Assembly (NCBI GenBank): GCA_038319025.1
Contig: JBBQCW010000003.1
Span: forward strand, 178,948 to 242,947
Length of the DNA stretch: 64,000 nt
Direction: 5' to 3'
Source: JBBQCW01 sp038319025
GTDB taxonomy: Bacteria > Actinomycetota > Thermoleophilia > Solirubrobacterales > Solirubrobacteraceae
The position numbers and the translations under genes are program-made. This document shows, one piece after another, positions 1 to 8,538 of this stretch. Position 1 is the stretch's first letter. Each line of letters begins with the position of its first letter. The notes beneath the pieces are model-generated. The model searched no databases. It worked only from the letters and a program-made list of their open reading frames with translations, and was not told where the DNA came from.

Positions 1-252
1 CAGCTCGGCCATGCAGAAGCCGATGATGAGGATGAAGCCCGAAATTACCAGCCAGCCCCACGAGATCGCGACCGGGCCACCGTTGTTCCAGGCTTGGCCG
101 TACGTGGTGAAACAGCCGGCCAGGACCGAAATGATCGTGAACGAGATCGCAAAGTTCTGGAATCCACTCCAGCTTCGCGACAGGTCCTGCTTGTAGCCCA
201 TCTCGGCGAGTCGCTGCTCGTCGCTGTCGGGCGTCTTTTGGACGGTGCTCAT
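1..252 (-). CDS. APC-superfamily amino acid/amine permease, N-terminal part (runs off window)
   Basis: Only the first 84 codons are in the window, starting at the ATG at 252. A polar cytoplasmic tail (EQRLAEMGYKQDLSR) is followed by RSWSGFQNFAISFTIIS and a glycine-rich first membrane helix, then GGPVAISWGW and a second helix. This entry block is typical of the APC (amino acid-polyamine-organocation) permeases of the GABA/choline/amine type. A purine-rich GGAGGAAGAGG stretch lies about 15 nt upstream of the ATG. The gene faces away from the catabolic genes that follow, and I infer that it imports the amine, amino alcohol or amino acid those enzymes degrade. The substrate cannot be read from this fragment. 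Confidence 0.8.
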   Translation of the reverse strand, partial: MSTVQKTPDSDEQRLAEMGYKQDLSRSWSGFQNFAISFTIISVLAGCFTTYGQAWNNGGPVAISWGWLVISGFILIIGFCMAEL

Positions 253-494
253 GTGCTTGTTCCCCTCTTCCTCCGTACCGGGTGACGCCCCTCGCGGCAC
301 CTCGCGACCTACGTATTCGACGTTCGTCGACCGATTCCTGACGAAAGGTACGGTCAGCGAACCTTCATGCGGCGCCAATCTACGTCCGGATGGGGACAGA
401 AGTCAATGGACGGTCGGTCCAATGGTCGCGATTTGGGCTGTTCTCGCTGTTCTCGGCGGGCGCGGCAGCCGTGCTCAGTTCTAGACTTCATGCC

Positions 495-862
495 ATGGAT
501 GCTGCACGGCTTCCGAGGATCGCGGGCGGGATTGCTTTTGTTATCGGGGCCGGTGCGATGGTGCGCCCGGATCTGCTGGTGCGGGCGTACGGGATGGATC
601 CGGGGGAGATGAACGGTGTCTCCTCGTTCGGGTGGCGGCTCTTCGCCGCCCGAAACCTCGTCCTCGGCGGCGCAGCGATCGCCGGCGCGCCCTGGGCCCG
701 CGACATCACGCTGCTCGTGCAAGCGCCCGACCAGCTCGTCTTCTTCACGCAGCTAAAGCCCGCTCGATCCCGCTTCCGACGGCTCTCGCCGCCATGACCA
801 GCTCAGGAGCAGTCATCGCCCTCTGTTTGGCGGCGAGACAAGCAGACGCCGTCGCGCATTGA
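495..862 (+). pseudogene. Small DUF4267-like membrane protein, apparently frameshifted
   Basis: From the ATG at 495 the protein reads MDAARLPRIAGGIAFVIGAG, then GWRLFAARNLVLGGAAIAG, then LLVQAPDQLVFFTQ. This is the usual layout of short DUF4267-type membrane proteins of roughly 120-130 residues. The frame then turns into the unlikely polar tail KPARSRFRRLSPP and stops at about 797. In the -1 frame the expected last hydrophobic helix continues (TALAAMTSSGAVIALCLAA) to a TGA at 862. A single-base change near 750-765 would rejoin the two halves. It is either a decayed gene or a sequencing error. An in-frame ATG at 390 would add 35 residues, but the family pattern favours 495. No function is known to me. 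Confidence 0.5.
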
Positions 863-877
863 AGTCAAAACGCGAAC

Positions 878-1585
878 CTAGGGAAGCAGCCCCGCCAAAA
901 CGTGTTCGGTACCTCTCAGATGCTCGGCCATCCGGGCTGCCGCTTTCGCCCCGTCCCGCGCCCTGATCGCGGCCACGATCCCGGCGTGTTGGATGTTGGA
1001 GGAGTGCAGCACCTGCGGCGGGTGCGCGATATGGGCGATCAGATCGGTCATCTCCCCCTGCGCCTCGGTGATAGCGCGCTCGAGGCGCGCGCTGCCGGTC
1101 GTCTGGGCGAGCAGTAGGTGGAAACGCACGTCGGCTTTGCGGTAGGCGGAAAAGTCGCCGACCAGTGGCTCCATCTCGGCGACCAGTCCGGCGAGCACGT
1201 TCACGGCGTCCGTATCGGCTCGCTCGGCCGCCAGGAGTACGACGCCGACCTCGATCGCCAGGCGTGCATCGCAGGCCTCTCGCCACCCGGCGACGAGATC
1301 GTCGGACGGCGCGACGGCCACCGGCGGTCGCTCGGCGACAAACGTGCCGCCGCCCCGGCCGCGGGTCGCGCGCAGATGGCCGCTCTCACCCAGCGCGCCG
1401 AGCGCCTGTCGCAGCGTCGAGCGCGCGATGCCCAAGCGGGCGCACAGCTCACGCTCTGCCGGCAGGCGTGATCCGGGTGGGAGCAGGCCTAGCTTGATCG
1501 CCGTGCCGAGCCGCTCGACCGTCTCCTCGAACGCCGTCGGCGAGACCACGGGAGCGAAGACAGCGTCCGGCGCGACCGTGGCCAC
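878..1585 (-). CDS. GntR/FadR-family transcriptional regulator
   Basis: A 235-residue regulator. Residues about 20-85 form the winged helix-turn-helix (LPPGSRLPAERELCARLGI, then RSTLRQALGALGESGHL, then the glycine-rich wing RGRGGGTFV). The rest is an all-helical FCD ligand domain (RKADVRFHLLLAQTTGSARL; late His in HAGIVAAIRARDGAKAAARM). The start is the GTG at 1585, which has AAAGG 8 nt upstream; the stop of the glutamine-synthetase-like gene lies 3 nt before it, so the two are cotranscribed. FadR-type FCD regulators usually repress the adjacent catabolic operon and release on binding a small acid or amine intermediate. I infer control of the surrounding amine-utilisation genes; the ligand is unknown. 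Confidence 0.88.
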   Translation of the reverse strand: MATVAPDAVFAPVVSPTAFEETVERLGTAIKLGLLPPGSRLPAERELCARLGIARSTLRQALGALGESGHLRATRGRGGGTFVAERPPVAVAPSDDLVAGWREACDARLAIEVGVVLLAAERADTDAVNVLAGLVAEMEPLVGDFSAYRKADVRFHLLLAQTTGSARLERAITEAQGEMTDLIAHIAHPPQVLHSSNIQHAGIVAAIRARDGAKAAARMAEHLRGTEHVLAGLLP

Positions 1586-1588
1586 CTC

Positions 1589-2917
1589 CTACAACCTTTC
1601 GAAGCCCCGGACGCGCTCCCAGTCGGTGACGGCGCCGCCGAAGGCGTCCAGCTCAACCTGGGCGTTGTTGAGGTAGTGGTCGACGACCTCGTCGCCGAAG
1701 GCCTCGCGTGCCATTGCGCTGCCGGCGAACAGTTCCCGCGCTTCGCGGAGCGACGTCGGCAACTTGGGCTTGTCAGAGGCATACGCATTTCCAGACACGG
1801 GCGCTTCGAGTTCCAAGTCGCTGTCCACACCGTGTAGTCCGGCGGCGATCAGTGCCGCCAGCGCCAGGTACGGGTTCACGTCGGCCCCGGGGGCCCGGCA
1901 TTCCAGGCGGGTGGCTGGCCCGTGGCCGACTACGCGCAACGCGCAGGTGCGGTTGTCGGCGCCCCACGCGACCGTGGTCGGGGCAAACGACGCCGAGGCG
2001 AACCGTTTGTAGGAGTTGACGTTGGGCGCCAGCAGGAGCGTCAGTTCCCGCACGCAGGCAAGCTGACCGGCAAGGAAGCGGTCGAACACTTCAGGCTGCT
2101 GCTCAAAGACGGCCGACCCGTCCGCTTCGCGCAACGACAGATGGACGTGGCACGAGTTACCTTCGCGCTCGTCGTACTTGGCCATGAACGTGATCGCGTG
2201 GCCCTCCTGCGCGGCGATCTCCTTGGCCCCGTTCTTGTAGATCGTGTGCTCATCGGCCGCCCGCAGTGCATCGGCATACAGGAAGTTGATCTCGTGCTGG
2301 CCGAAGTTGCACTCGCCCTTGGAGTTCTCCACCGTCAGGCCCGCGCCGGCCATCGCGTTGCGGATCCGGCGGATCAGCGGCTCGACCCGGGCCGTGCCGA
2401 ACATCGAGTAGTCGACGTTGTAGCGGTTGGCCGGCGTGAGGCCCTGGTAGCGCTTGTCCCAGGCTGCCTCGTAGGTGTCGGTGAAGAGCATGAACTCCAG
2501 CTCGGTGGCCGCGAACGCGTGCCAGCCGCGCTCGGCGAGGCGGTCGATCTGGCGGCGCAGGATCTGCCTGGGCGAGGCGACGACATCGCTGCCGTCGCTC
2601 CAGCGCACGTCGGCCAGTACGGCCGCCGTCGCTTCGTGCCACGGCACGCGGTGCAGCGTCTCCATGTCCGGGACCATGCAGAAGTCGCCGTAGCCCTTTT
2701 CCCAGGAGGACATGGCGTAGCCCTCGACCGTGTTCATGTCCACATCGACGGCGAGCAGGTAGTTGCAGCCCTCAGCCTCGTGGCCGACGATGTGTTCCAG
2801 GAAATGGCTTGCCGTCAGGCGCTTGCCCTGGAGGCGGCCCTGCATGTCGGTGATCGCCAGCAGCACGGTGTCGATACTGCCGGCGGCGACGTCGGCCTTG
2901 AGCTCTTCGAGGTTCAT
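1589..2917 (-). CDS. Glutamine-synthetase-family gamma-glutamyl ligase (PuuA/GlnA4-like)
   Basis: A 442-residue protein with the full glutamine synthetase fold. The N-terminal beta-grasp region carries VLLAITDMQGRLQGKRL. Metal and glutamate motifs are ECNFGQHEINFLYADAL, then CHVHLSL, then NSYKRF, then WGADNRTCALRV and RLECRAPGADVNPYLALAAL. The sequence looks like the short gamma-glutamyl-polyamine or gamma-glutamyl-ethanolamide synthetases rather than GlnA, because the diagnostic GlnA N-terminus and adenylylation loop are not evident. The expected reaction is ATP-dependent linking of glutamate to an amine, which starts amine degradation or detoxifies the amine. The start at 2917 has AAGGAC just upstream. 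It lies directly before the GntR gene and is divergent from the kinase-like gene. The amine is inferred only in general terms. Confidence 0.85.
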   Translation of the reverse strand: MNLEELKADVAAGSIDTVLLAITDMQGRLQGKRLTASHFLEHIVGHEAEGCNYLLAVDVDMNTVEGYAMSSWEKGYGDFCMVPDMETLHRVPWHEATAAVLADVRWSDGSDVVASPRQILRRQIDRLAERGWHAFAATELEFMLFTDTYEAAWDKRYQGLTPANRYNVDYSMFGTARVEPLIRRIRNAMAGAGLTVENSKGECNFGQHEINFLYADALRAADEHTIYKNGAKEIAAQEGHAITFMAKYDEREGNSCHVHLSLREADGSAVFEQQPEVFDRFLAGQLACVRELTLLLAPNVNSYKRFASASFAPTTVAWGADNRTCALRVVGHGPATRLECRAPGADVNPYLALAALIAAGLHGVDSDLELEAPVSGNAYASDKPKLPTSLREARELFAGSAMAREAFGDEVVDHYLNNAQVELDAFGGAVTDWERVRGFERL

Positions 2918-3021
2918 GTCCTTGAAGGTATCCCCATCGGCCCTTTGGGCGCAAACGGACGACCCTGATGCGCCGGCTCGTCACTTGACGTGTCCTGCGC
3001 CGACCGGTTGTCTTGGCCCAC

Positions 3022-3951
3022 ATGGCGATCGACGCGCACGAGCCGACAGGAGATCTCGCGCGCATCATTGCTGCGCTCGAGCCGCGCCTGGGTGCGGCGG
3101 AGGGGAAACCCGTTGCGCTCGCGGGCGGCATCACCAATCGCAACTACCGCTTGCGGATGGGTGGCGTCGACTACGTGCTGCGAATCACCGGCAAGGACAC
3201 CAGCGTCCTGGGCATCGACCGCGAGGCGGAGGTGGCGGCCACACGTGCGGCACACGAGGCCGGTGTCGCGCCGCCGGTCGCCGACTATCTGGCCGAGGAG
3301 GAATGCCTGGTCACGCGGTTCATCGAGGGCAGGCCGGTGAGTGCGGACGAGCTGCGTGATCCCACGACGCTCGGCGAGGTCGCCTCGTCGATCCGGATGG
3401 TGCACGACGGGCCTGCGTTCCCCAAATCGTTCTCCGTCTTCCGGACGGTTGAGACCTACCGCGACGAGACTCTGGCGCGCGGGGGCACCGTACCCGCCGC
3501 CTATGACGAAGCCGCTCTGCTCGCTGCGCGTATCGAGGCAGCTCTGACCGGCCCCGAGCACGCTCCGGTGCCGTGCCACAACGACCTGCTGACCGCCAAC
3601 TTCATTCACGACGGCATTCGCGTGCGCATCGTCGACTGGGAGTACGCGGGGATGGGCGACCGGTACTTCGACCTCGGCGGACTGTCGGTCAACAACGGAT
3701 TTGACGAGCGGGACGATGAACGTCTCCTGGCCGCCTACTTCGGCGTCCCGGCGACCGAGGCCCGCTTTGGCGCGGTGCGCCTCGGGCGCATGATGTTCGA
3801 CCTGCGCGAGGCAATGTGGGGCGTCGTGCAGACGGTCGTCTCGGACCTTGACTTCGACTACGCGACGTACGCCGACACGCACTTTCACCGATTGCTAACC
3901 GCTGCTCACGACCCGAGACTGAAGGATTGGCTGCATGGTCAGACCCCGTGA
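3022..3951 (+). CDS. Choline/ethanolamine kinase-like phosphotransferase
   Basis: A 309-residue aminoglycoside-phosphotransferase/choline-kinase fold protein. The N-lobe has the nucleotide loop LAGGITNRNYRL and the Lys-bearing strand; the C-lobe has the catalytic loop PCHNDLLTANF (catalytic Asp and metal-binding Asn) and the metal motif IVDWEYAGMGDRYFDLG. The WEYAG form is typical of choline/ethanolamine kinases. The ATG at 3022 is preferred to a TTG nine bases earlier. The 3' end overlaps the next gene by 17 nt, so the two are translationally linked. In the context of a class III PLP enzyme and an amine dehydrogenase, it probably phosphorylates an amino alcohol. The ORF is intact and all catalytic residues are visible. 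Confidence 0.83.
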   Translation: MAIDAHEPTGDLARIIAALEPRLGAAEGKPVALAGGITNRNYRLRMGGVDYVLRITGKDTSVLGIDREAEVAATRAAHEAGVAPPVADYLAEEECLVTRFIEGRPVSADELRDPTTLGEVASSIRMVHDGPAFPKSFSVFRTVETYRDETLARGGTVPAAYDEAALLAARIEAALTGPEHAPVPCHNDLLTANFIHDGIRVRIVDWEYAGMGDRYFDLGGLSVNNGFDERDDERLLAAYFGVPATEARFGAVRLGRMMFDLREAMWGVVQTVVSDLDFDYATYADTHFHRLLTAAHDPRLKDWLHGQTP

Positions 3952-6412
3952 CGTTCCCGCCCGTGCCCGTGTCGTCATCATCGGCGGCGGGGTGGGCGGC
4001 ACCTCGATCGCCTATCACCTGGCTCAGCTGGGCGAGAAGGATGTCGTCCTGCTGGATCGCAACGAGCTGACGAGCGGTTCAACGTTCCACTCGGCCGGCC
4101 TTGTAGGGCAGCTACGCGGCTCGGTTTCGCTGACGAAAATGATGATGTATTCCGTCGACCTGTACCGGCGACTGGGCGAGGAGTCCGACTTCGATCCAGG
4201 CTGGGTTGAGTGCGGCGGGATCCGTCTGGCCTGCACACCTGAGCGCGAGCAGGAGATCAAACGTCAGGTCGCGTGGGCCAAGACGTTCGGCCTGCCTTTG
4301 GAGGAGCTGTCACCGGATGAGGCGCGGGACCTCTTCCCGCTGATGGTCACCGACGGTGTGCGCGCAGCGTCCTATTTGCCCACCGACGGCTATCTGGATC
4401 CCTCCCAGCTCACCTACGCACTGGCCGACGGCGCCCGCCGCGGGGGCGTGCAGATCTTCACCCACACCCGCGTGAACTCCATCCATGTGGAGGGCGGCCG
4501 TGTACGCGGCGTCTCCACGGAATGGGGCGACATCGAGGCCGAGGTGGTGGTCAACGCCGGTGGTATGTACGCCGCCGAGATCGGCCGCCTCGCCGGGGTG
4601 CGTGTGCCGATCGTGCCGTTCGCGCACGAGTACCTCGTCACGCAGCCTTTCGCCGCGATGGAGGAGCTGCGCGCCGATGGGCATCACCTGCCGACGATGC
4701 GCGACCCTGACCTGCTCGTCTACTACCGCGAGGAGGGTCGCGGCCTGATCATGGGCGGGTACGAGCGCCACTCCGCCCCGTGGTCGCTGGACGATCAGCT
4801 CGTGGACCGCATCCCGCCGACCTTCAACGGGCAGCTGCTTGAAGAGGACTGGGACCGGTTTGAGGAGATCACCGAGAACTCCAAGAAGCGCGTCCCGGTG
4901 ATGGATGAGATCAAGGTGACCAAGCTCATCAACGGGCCTGAGGCCTTTACCCCCGACAACGAGTTCTGCCTGGGGGAGAGCGAGGTCGGCGGCTTCTTCG
5001 TGGCCGCGGGGTTCTGCGCGCATGGGCTGGCCGGCGCGGGCGGCATCGGCAAGGTGATGGCCGAATGGATCGCCGAGGGCGAGCCGTCGCTCGACCTGTG
5101 GCACATGGACATCCGCCGGTTCGGCGCGCACTATCGGTCACCGAGCTACACGCTCAAACGTGCACGGGAAAATTACGAGACCTACTACGACATCAAATAC
5201 CCCGGGCACGAGCGGCAGACCGGGCGGCCGTTGCGCATGTCCAGTGCGTACCCGTGGCATTCCGAGCATGGCGCCGCCTTCGGCGAGAAGTCCGGGTGGG
5301 AGAGGGTCAACTGGTACGAGTCGAACACCTCGGCGGGCGATGAGGCGCTGCGCCCCGGCGGCTGGGCGGGCATGCACTGGTCGCCGGCGATCGGCGCTGA
5401 GCACCTCGCGGTGCGCGAACGCGCCGGGCTGTTCGACGAGTCCTCCTTCGCCAAGATCGAGATCTCGGGAGCAGGTGCCGCCAAGTTCCTGGAGTCGTTG
5501 TGCGACAACGAGGTGGCCGGTGAGGTGGGCCACATCACCTACACCCAGATGTGCAACCGGCGAGGGGGAATCGAATGCGATTTCACGGTGACGCGTCTGG
5601 AGGAGGAGCTCTTCTCGATCGTCACCGGCACTGCATTCGGAAACCACGACCTGGCCTGGTTGCGCGCGCACCTGCCGGCCGATGGGTCGGTGCGTCTGAG
5701 TGATGTCACAGCGCGGTGGGCCTGCTTCGCGCTGTGGGGGCCGCGGGCGCGCGACATCCTCGCCCCACTAACTCCGGATGCCCTTGATGACGACGCGTTC
5801 CCGTATTTGACCGCGCAGAACATCACGGTGGGTGACGTGCCCGTGCGCGCACTACGGGTCACGTTCGTCGGCGAACTCGGCTGGGAGCTGTACTGCCCCA
5901 CGGAATACGGCGCCGGCCTGTGGCGCGCGCTGTGGGCCGCCGGGGAGCCACACGGGCTCGTAGTCGGTGGCTACAAGGCAATCGACTCACTGCGGTTGGA
6001 GAAGGGCTACCGCGTGTGGGCGGGCGACATCACTCCGGACGAGACTCCGTACGAGGCCGGCCTGGGGTTTTGTGTGAAGCTCGACAAGCCCAGTGGGTTC
6101 CTGGGCCGCGACGCCCTGGCAGCGGCGAAGGAGGCGGGGCCTCGACACCGCCTGCGCTGCATCACGCTGGACGATCCGCGCGCGGTGGCGCTGGGCAACG
6201 AACCGGTGCGGATCGGCGGTGAGATCGTCGGTCGGGTCACGACGGGTGGATACGGGTACACCGTCGGCGCGTCGATCGCGTACGCGTACGTGCCGCCGGA
6301 TCGTGCCGAGGTGGGCACCGAGGTCGAGATCGACATCTTTGGCACGTGGGTGCCGGGCCGAATCGCGGCGGAGCCCCTGTATGACCCGAAGGGCGAGCGG
6401 ATTCGCGGGTGA
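3935..6412 (+). CDS. FAD-dependent amine dehydrogenase with GcvT domain (dimethylglycine/sarcosine dehydrogenase family)
   Basis: An 825-residue two-part enzyme. Residues about 11-390 are a DAO-type FAD domain: dinucleotide motif GGGVGG at 17-22, and STFHSAGLVG in which His52 aligns with the covalent FAD histidine of dimethylglycine/sarcosine dehydrogenases. The second half (about 430-825) is a folate-binding GcvT/aminomethyltransferase pair (ERAGLFDESSFAKIEISG, GELGWELYCPTEYG, GYKAIDSLRLEKGYRVWAGD, then a glycine-cleavage-T barrel). Such enzymes oxidatively remove N-methyl or N-alkyl groups and pass the one-carbon unit to tetrahydrofolate. It overlaps the kinase-like gene by 17 nt. The exact N-methylated substrate cannot be read from sequence. 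Confidence 0.88.
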   Translation: MVRPRDVPARARVVIIGGGVGGTSIAYHLAQLGEKDVVLLDRNELTSGSTFHSAGLVGQLRGSVSLTKMMMYSVDLYRRLGEESDFDPGWVECGGIRLACTPEREQEIKRQVAWAKTFGLPLEELSPDEARDLFPLMVTDGVRAASYLPTDGYLDPSQLTYALADGARRGGVQIFTHTRVNSIHVEGGRVRGVSTEWGDIEAEVVVNAGGMYAAEIGRLAGVRVPIVPFAHEYLVTQPFAAMEELRADGHHLPTMRDPDLLVYYREEGRGLIMGGYERHSAPWSLDDQLVDRIPPTFNGQLLEEDWDRFEEITENSKKRVPVMDEIKVTKLINGPEAFTPDNEFCLGESEVGGFFVAAGFCAHGLAGAGGIGKVMAEWIAEGEPSLDLWHMDIRRFGAHYRSPSYTLKRARENYETYYDIKYPGHERQTGRPLRMSSAYPWHSEHGAAFGEKSGWERVNWYESNTSAGDEALRPGGWAGMHWSPAIGAEHLAVRERAGLFDESSFAKIEISGAGAAKFLESLCDNEVAGEVGHITYTQMCNRRGGIECDFTVTRLEEELFSIVTGTAFGNHDLAWLRAHLPADGSVRLSDVTARWACFALWGPRARDILAPLTPDALDDDAFPYLTAQNITVGDVPVRALRVTFVGELGWELYCPTEYGAGLWRALWAAGEPHGLVVGGYKAIDSLRLEKGYRVWAGDITPDETPYEAGLGFCVKLDKPSGFLGRDALAAAKEAGPRHRLRCITLDDPRAVALGNEPVRIGGEIVGRVTTGGYGYTVGASIAYAYVPPDRAEVGTEVEIDIFGTWVPGRIAAEPLYDPKGERIRG

Positions 6413-6452
6413 GGCCGGGCACAACGCGGGCGCAGTCGAGCGGATGGTGGCA

Positions 6453-6483
6453 CGCAAACTCGATCACTGTGAGCAGGTTTGCG
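6453..6483. terminator. Candidate terminator hairpin between convergent genes
   Basis: CGCAAAC at 6453-6459 pairs with GTTTGCG at 6477-6483 around a 17-nt loop that contains a further CTC/GAG pairing. It sits in the 104-nt gap between the dehydrogenase stop and the glycosidase stop. There is no T-run, so this is only a structural candidate. Confidence 0.3.
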
Positions 6484-6516
6484 ACCCACCCACCGTGCCG
6501 AATGGGAGCGCACGGG

Positions 6517-8424
6517 CTAGCGGCCCAGGGTGATGCTCCGGCCGGCCGTTGAGGGGACCCAGTTCGCCACGGCGGATGTGGCGGTCAAGGTCACCGGCAC
6601 CGTTGTGCGCGAGCGGCCCAACGCGCGCGCTGCCCGGCGCGCCAACCGCAGCCGGACGGTCGCGGCGCCGGACGCGCCGACCGGCGTCGCGGCCGTCGCC
6701 AGTGTGAGTACCTTCGCCCCCTTGGTCACAGTCAGCCGCAACCGTCGGGCGGTCGCGGCGGGAACGGTCGCGACGACCGTGCAAAGCCCCGCGCTCGGCA
6801 GCGCACAGCGGGCGGCCAGTTGGTGCCGGCGCGCAACGGTCCGCAGCTTCTGCTTGGGCGCAGAAAGCTTGGGGACGGCTGGGATGGCCCCGCACGCGGC
6901 GGCGGCGGCCAGCGGCTCGGTGACGAAGGCGTAGGAGGCCGGAGGCAGGGTGACTGCACCACCGACGACCGGCACGGGGGTGAGCGCTGGAATCGACCCG
7001 TCGGCCCCCGCGACCAGGACCTGCCCGTTGAGCGCGACGTCGGTGCCGGCCAGATCGCCGGTGACCACGTAAGCCGAAGCGCCGGAGGCGCCGGTTCCGC
7101 TGATCGTGAGCGTCTGCGGGGCCGTTCGGCTCGTGTTCAGCGCTACGGCGGTCACGCCACCGGTGCTCCCCGGCGTGCACTGGGCGTATGTGCGCAAGGT
7201 CGGGGGAGGTGCCGTGACCGCGGGGGTGAGCACCGTCGTCCCCATCAGCTTCTTCCACAGGACGGCAGCCCAATAATCGGGGCGCGGCGTGAGCGTCGCG
7301 TTGTCGATCAGCGAATAGGGCTGCGACGGCGGCCCGGCCAGCGTCCACCGGATAGCCACCTGGACTCCGCCGCGAGCCAGCGTGCCCAGGAAACTCAGGT
7401 AGTAAAAGCTGGCCGCGAACCGGTCGGAGTACCCGACCACACCGCCGCACGCCACGCTGCTGGCCTCGTCGACCCATAGCGGTTTCCCGGGGTCGTCTTG
7501 GTTGCGCAGCGACGTCATCGTGGCGAGCGGGCCACCCGGGCGGTCCAGGAACTCCGCGCTCAGTGGATCGTCGGGCAGCGTGGGGGTCAGTGGCGCCGCG
7601 CATGTGCTCGCGAAGGCGGGGTAGCTGTGGTAGCTCACGGCGTCGTAGGCACCACTCAGCAGCCCCATGATGTCCGTGGTGTCGGGGCCTAGCGTGGCCC
7701 CGTTCAGCGGCTTCTCGGCGCCCGTGCTGAAAAACGATCCCGGGCCGATCACCTTGGCGGCGGGCAGAATCTGCCGGCTGATTGCGGCGAACGCCTGCTC
7801 GTCGGTGGCGTACTGCTGCGCGTCGTACGTGCTCGGCAGCCCCGAGCCGTAGTAGGTGATGTTGGGCTCGTTGCCAAAGCTCGTGGCGACGATCGGAAAG
7901 CCATGGTCGGCGGAGTACTGCAGCAGGGCGCGGCCGGCCGTCGGGTCCCAGGTGCCGTCGGCGGCGCGCGGGCCCGGTCCGCCGTTGACGCCCGCCACCA
8001 CGCCGAGCCCGAGGTCTTGGGCGAATGCGTTGGCGCGGTCCCATTCGTCGCGGGTGATGCCGTAGAGATAGCCGGTCGGGATCGTGGGTGGGTCCGCGCC
8101 GCTCAGGTCCACGTAGGTCTGATCGATCTTGGTGCCGCTGAAGCGGATGTACGCCGGAGATAGCGGCCGCGTCAGATTGCGAAGCGCCGGCCGCGTGAAG
8201 TCGAACGGCTGGCCGCCGTTGCGCGTCAGCAACTGGGACGCGTCGATGCCGAAGGAGAGAAAGTCAGGGCTGACGGTGGCCGCCTGGGTGCTGGCGGAAG
8301 CGTCCAGGACAGGTGTTCCGGAGGGCGCAATGGCCCCGGCCCCGGCAGATGGGCCTGCGCCGGCCAGGGCGGCGAGCACGACGGGAACGAGGACCCCGTA
8401 CGAGTGAAGGCGGCGGGTGGACAC
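6517..8424 (-). CDS. Secreted GH79-like glycoside hydrolase (heparanase/beta-glucuronidase type)
   Basis: A 635-residue exported protein starting at the GTG at 8424 (signal peptide VLVPVVLAALAGAGPSAGAG). The catalytic barrel begins with FLSFGIDASQLL and LSPAYIRFSGTKIDQTYV, which resembles the RFGGT start of GH79 heparanases. The predicted acid/base is Glu186 in SFGNEPNITYY and the nucleophile is Glu320 in LWVDEASSVACGG, the right order for clan GH-A. After a beta-sandwich region, a roughly 110-residue tail rich in Val, Arg and Ala (LRLTVTKGAKVLTLA, VRLRLARRAARALGRS) resembles repeat modules common in Thermoleophilia exoproteins. GH79 enzymes release glucuronic acid from glycans or proteoglycans. 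Its presence between amine catabolic genes is unusual. The longer open frame upstream of 8424 is antisense to the aminotransferase gene and is not coding. Confidence 0.65.
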   Translation of the reverse strand: MSTRRLHSYGVLVPVVLAALAGAGPSAGAGAIAPSGTPVLDASASTQAATVSPDFLSFGIDASQLLTRNGGQPFDFTRPALRNLTRPLSPAYIRFSGTKIDQTYVDLSGADPPTIPTGYLYGITRDEWDRANAFAQDLGLGVVAGVNGGPGPRAADGTWDPTAGRALLQYSADHGFPIVATSFGNEPNITYYGSGLPSTYDAQQYATDEQAFAAISRQILPAAKVIGPGSFFSTGAEKPLNGATLGPDTTDIMGLLSGAYDAVSYHSYPAFASTCAAPLTPTLPDDPLSAEFLDRPGGPLATMTSLRNQDDPGKPLWVDEASSVACGGVVGYSDRFAASFYYLSFLGTLARGGVQVAIRWTLAGPPSQPYSLIDNATLTPRPDYWAAVLWKKLMGTTVLTPAVTAPPPTLRTYAQCTPGSTGGVTAVALNTSRTAPQTLTISGTGASGASAYVVTGDLAGTDVALNGQVLVAGADGSIPALTPVPVVGGAVTLPPASYAFVTEPLAAAAACGAIPAVPKLSAPKQKLRTVARRHQLAARCALPSAGLCTVVATVPAATARRLRLTVTKGAKVLTLATAATPVGASGAATVRLRLARRAARALGRSRTTVPVTLTATSAVANWVPSTAGRSITLGR

Positions 8425-8430
8425 GTCGCG

Positions 8431-8436
8431 ACCGTA
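8431..8436 (-). promoter_or_regulatory. -10-like TACGGT box, leaderless start of the glycosidase
   Basis: TACGGT on the minus strand ends 6 nt before the GTG at 8424, with no Shine-Dalgarno between. This spacing fits an actinobacterial TANNNT -10 with transcription starting at or next to the start codon. Confidence 0.4.
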
Positions 8437-8525
8437 CCGACCTTGCTTGCGCCCATGCGGAGCCTGCGCCGGCGCGCGTACGCCGCGGAGGCAGATCGCG
8501 CCTCGCCGGGAGCGCGTGCGCGGGC

Positions 8526-8531
8526 TATCGT
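8526..8531 (+). promoter_or_regulatory. -10-like TATCGT box, leaderless start of the class III PLP enzyme
   Basis: TATCGT ends 7 nt before the ATG at 8539 and no ribosome binding site is visible, which suggests a leaderless mRNA. The divergent glycosidase has a matching box on the other strand. Confidence 0.4.
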
Positions 8532-8538
8532 GGACGAC

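Noticed and set aside
1922..2968. Long plus-strand open frame across the glutamine-synthetase-like gene
   Set aside because: Antisense shadow caused by high GC; no recognisable motifs, whereas the minus strand encodes a full ligase.
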